Positions 62,548-64,000 of a DNA stretch of 64,000 nucleotides are shown here, one piece after another. The notes beneath the pieces were generated by a model, which did not search any database, was not told the DNA's origin, and was given only the letters and a program-made list of their open reading frames with translations. The DNA lies in the NCBI RefSeq assembly GCF_037971845.1, contig NZ_CP150227.1, positions 5,642,001-5,706,000 of the forward strand, in the 5' to 3' direction. Position 1 is the stretch's first letter, and every line of letters starts with the position of its first letter. The translations under genes and the position numbers were made by a program. Source of the DNA: Paenibacillus sp. FSL R5-0766 (lineage in GTDB: Bacteria > Bacillota > Bacilli > Paenibacillales > Paenibacillaceae).

Positions 62548-64000
62548 TTACTCTTTGTCTTTTCCTTCGTCTTTCTTACCTTTCGGCGTTCCATCGAGAC
62601 CATACACTTCATCATATGCATCGAAAATTTTACGTGCAATCGGTGAAGCACTGACTGACCCGAATCCACCTTCCGGTACAACAACAGCTACAGCAAGCTT
62701 CGGATTATCTCGTGGTGCAAAGGCAATAAATACACCATTCTCTTTTTTGTTCGGTCCGGTCCCCTGCTCTGATGTTCCTGTTTTCCGTGCATAATCGTAT
62801 GGGAAACCGTCAAATGAACTTACTTTGGTAACCATACCTTTGTGCACTTCATTCCAGTGCGCATCGGCAAAATCAACTTCATTGAGCACCTTAGGTTTGA
62901 TCTCTTTCACCACATTACCGTCCGCGTCACGAATTTCCTTCACCAGATGTGGTTCCATCCGTTTACCCTTATTCGCAAGCATCGTGGTATATTGGGCGAG
63001 TTGCATCGTGGTGTACTTGGCTTGTTGTCCAAAGGAGGCAAATGCCAAACGTGTTAGAGCTGATTCATGATCCTTTTTATATTCCAGTGTACCCAGGTAT
63101 TCACTTGGTAAATCTACTCCCGTAGACACACCCAAGCCAAATTCCTGCATGTGTTTGTGCCAGACATCGATGCCTTTCTCTGAGCCATAATTACGTAACA
63201 AACGTTTACCCACCATATCAATCATGAAGGCATTGGAGGATTTCTCAATCGCTCTTCTCGCCGTAATAGAACCATTATACGCAGAATGCGAGTTCTTCAC
63301 TTGTCGCCCGTCTTTCCCCAAAACCGCATATCCCTGATCATGATAGGTCTCTCCTGCTGTAAATAATCCCTCTTTTAATCCAATAAGCACACTTAGCGGC
63401 TTGATTACTGATCCAAGGAGTACAACGGATTCCGCCCGACTAGGCTTGGCATCATTCGGTGGGAACGACTCAGTGGTTCCGTTCCGGAATACATATTTGA
63501 TTTTGTCATAATCCCAATCGTTCGGATCATAATCTGGCATACTTGCCATAGCTACCACATTCCCCGTATCCACTTCCATGGCTACTGCGTATCCGGTAAT
63601 TGCCTTGGGAAGTCTGCGCAATTCGTCCGTTATCGCCTCTTGTGCAGCCATCTGAATTTCCTTGTTAATGGTGGAAACCAGACTGTAGCCTTTCTCCGGT
63701 GGTGTTTGTAACATCGTCCCATCTGGCAGATTACGTGCGTCAATATCAATGGACTGATATCCGCTTCGTCCACGGAGTTCTTCCTGATATTGAAGCTCTA
63801 GCCCATCGAAGCCAACCTTCTCTTCTTCATGGTACACAAGACCAGGATCACGCTGGGTACTTGCCCCCTCGCGAATTGCCTTATATTTGGCAATGGAATC
63901 TGGTGCCCGTTTGAACTCTCTTGTGTAACCGACAACCTGAACCGCTACGCCATCCGGGTCATATTTTCTTATGTTTTCTTCCAGCACCATAACACCTGGA
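62548..64000 (-). CDS. Penicillin-binding protein, class B transpeptidase, 5' end outside window
   Basis: Peptidoglycan transpeptidase, 484 residues visible. The frame stays open to the right edge, so the membrane anchor and the start of the dimerisation domain are missing; PGVMVLEENIRKY is the remaining part. The transpeptidase motifs are all present: SxxK as SVIK near GSVIKPLSVL, SxN as SSN in KSSNAF, and KTG in RKTGTSEQG. It ends in a Lys-rich tail (GKKDEGKDKE). It resembles PBP2/PbpI-like proteins. It is downstream-most on its strand, with a terminator after it. Confidence 0.93.
   Translation of the reverse strand, partial: PGVMVLEENIRKYDPDGVAVQVVGYTREFKRAPDSIAKYKAIREGASTQRDPGLVYHEEEKVGFDGLELQYQEELRGRSGYQSIDIDARNLPDGTMLQTPPEKGYSLVSTINKEIQMAAQEAITDELRRLPKAITGYAVAMEVDTGNVVAMASMPDYDPNDWDYDKIKYVFRNGTTESFPPNDAKPSRAESVVLLGSVIKPLSVLIGLKEGLFTAGETYHDQGYAVLGKDGRQVKNSHSAYNGSITARRAIEKSSNAFMIDMVGKRLLRNYGSEKGIDVWHKHMQEFGLGVSTGVDLPSEYLGTLEYKKDHESALTRLAFASFGQQAKYTTMQLAQYTTMLANKGKRMEPHLVKEIRDADGNVVKEIKPKVLNEVDFADAHWNEVHKGMVTKVSSFDGFPYDYARKTGTSEQGTGPNKKENGVFIAFAPRDNPKLAVAVVVPEGGFGSVSASPIARKIFDAYDEVYGLDGTPKGKKDEGKDKE

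Noticed and set aside
1..64000. CRISPR array, prophage, tRNA or rRNA genes
   Set aside because: No regularly spaced direct repeats, no phage structural genes and no tRNA or rRNA sequence seen by eye on either strand.

Overview
The window reads as chromosome of a low-to-mid GC, endospore-forming Firmicute, most likely Paenibacillus. This is inferred from gene content and protein style; no rRNA or tRNA gene is present to confirm it. Sporulation-linked genes (an Sda-like checkpoint protein, a YheC/D ATP-grasp protein, a SpoVB/MurJ-type flippase), the Firmicute DnaB initiation protein, coproheme-pathway HemQ, futalosine-pathway MqnE and Gram-positive SAM-I regulation all fit.

Layout. 1-12 kb: a carbohydrate locus with a GH3 glycosidase (cut by the left edge), an LplABC-type ABC importer, a YesM/YesN-type two-component system and a divergent secreted GH85 endo-beta-N-acetylglucosaminidase, with CcpA (cre) sites. 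Together it looks like a glycan-foraging unit. 12-20 kb: an accessory stretch with a shortened acyl-CoA synthetase, a lipoprotein whose start codon seems to be ATA, two ECF sigma factors carrying large C-terminal extensions, an S51 peptidase and a secreted propeller-like protein. 20-33 kb: housekeeping genes: DnaB, YuiB, HemQ, NDH-2, ferredoxin-NADP reductase (YumC), Sda with a DnaA-box cluster, YheC/D, Ppx and Ppk (tail-to-tail overlap). 33-39 kb: GH53 galactanase, RarD permease, several small secreted or lipoproteins (one frameshifted) and an NAD(P)-binding reductase. 39-46 kb: Fe-S and quinone genes: HesB/IscA protein, MqnE, a second NDH-2-like enzyme, YuzB, a NifU-like scaffold, an SDR and a DUF2167 protein. 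46-51 kb: MetNIQ under a complete SAM-I riboswitch, a HEPN-like protein and heme A synthase CtaA. 51-64 kb: thioredoxin-like protein, DUF2515 protein, flippase, DUF456 protein, HAD phosphatase, a TetR regulator divergent from an SMP-30-like protein with clear operators, an Mnt/Tro-type metal ABC operon and a penicillin-binding protein cut by the right edge.

The least expected material is between genes. Three families of small palindromic repeats are present: a 115-bp MITE-like element in two copies, one with a perfect 8-bp flanking duplication; a roughly 190-bp palindromic element in four copies; and a TGTTCAAAAAG-ended element in two forms. Other unusual points are the sigma-factor fusions, one with an internal ribosome binding site at its domain joint; a hairpin that hides the ribosome binding site and start codon of a zinc-ribbon microprotein; and an 18-bp duplication that gives a response regulator two start sites.
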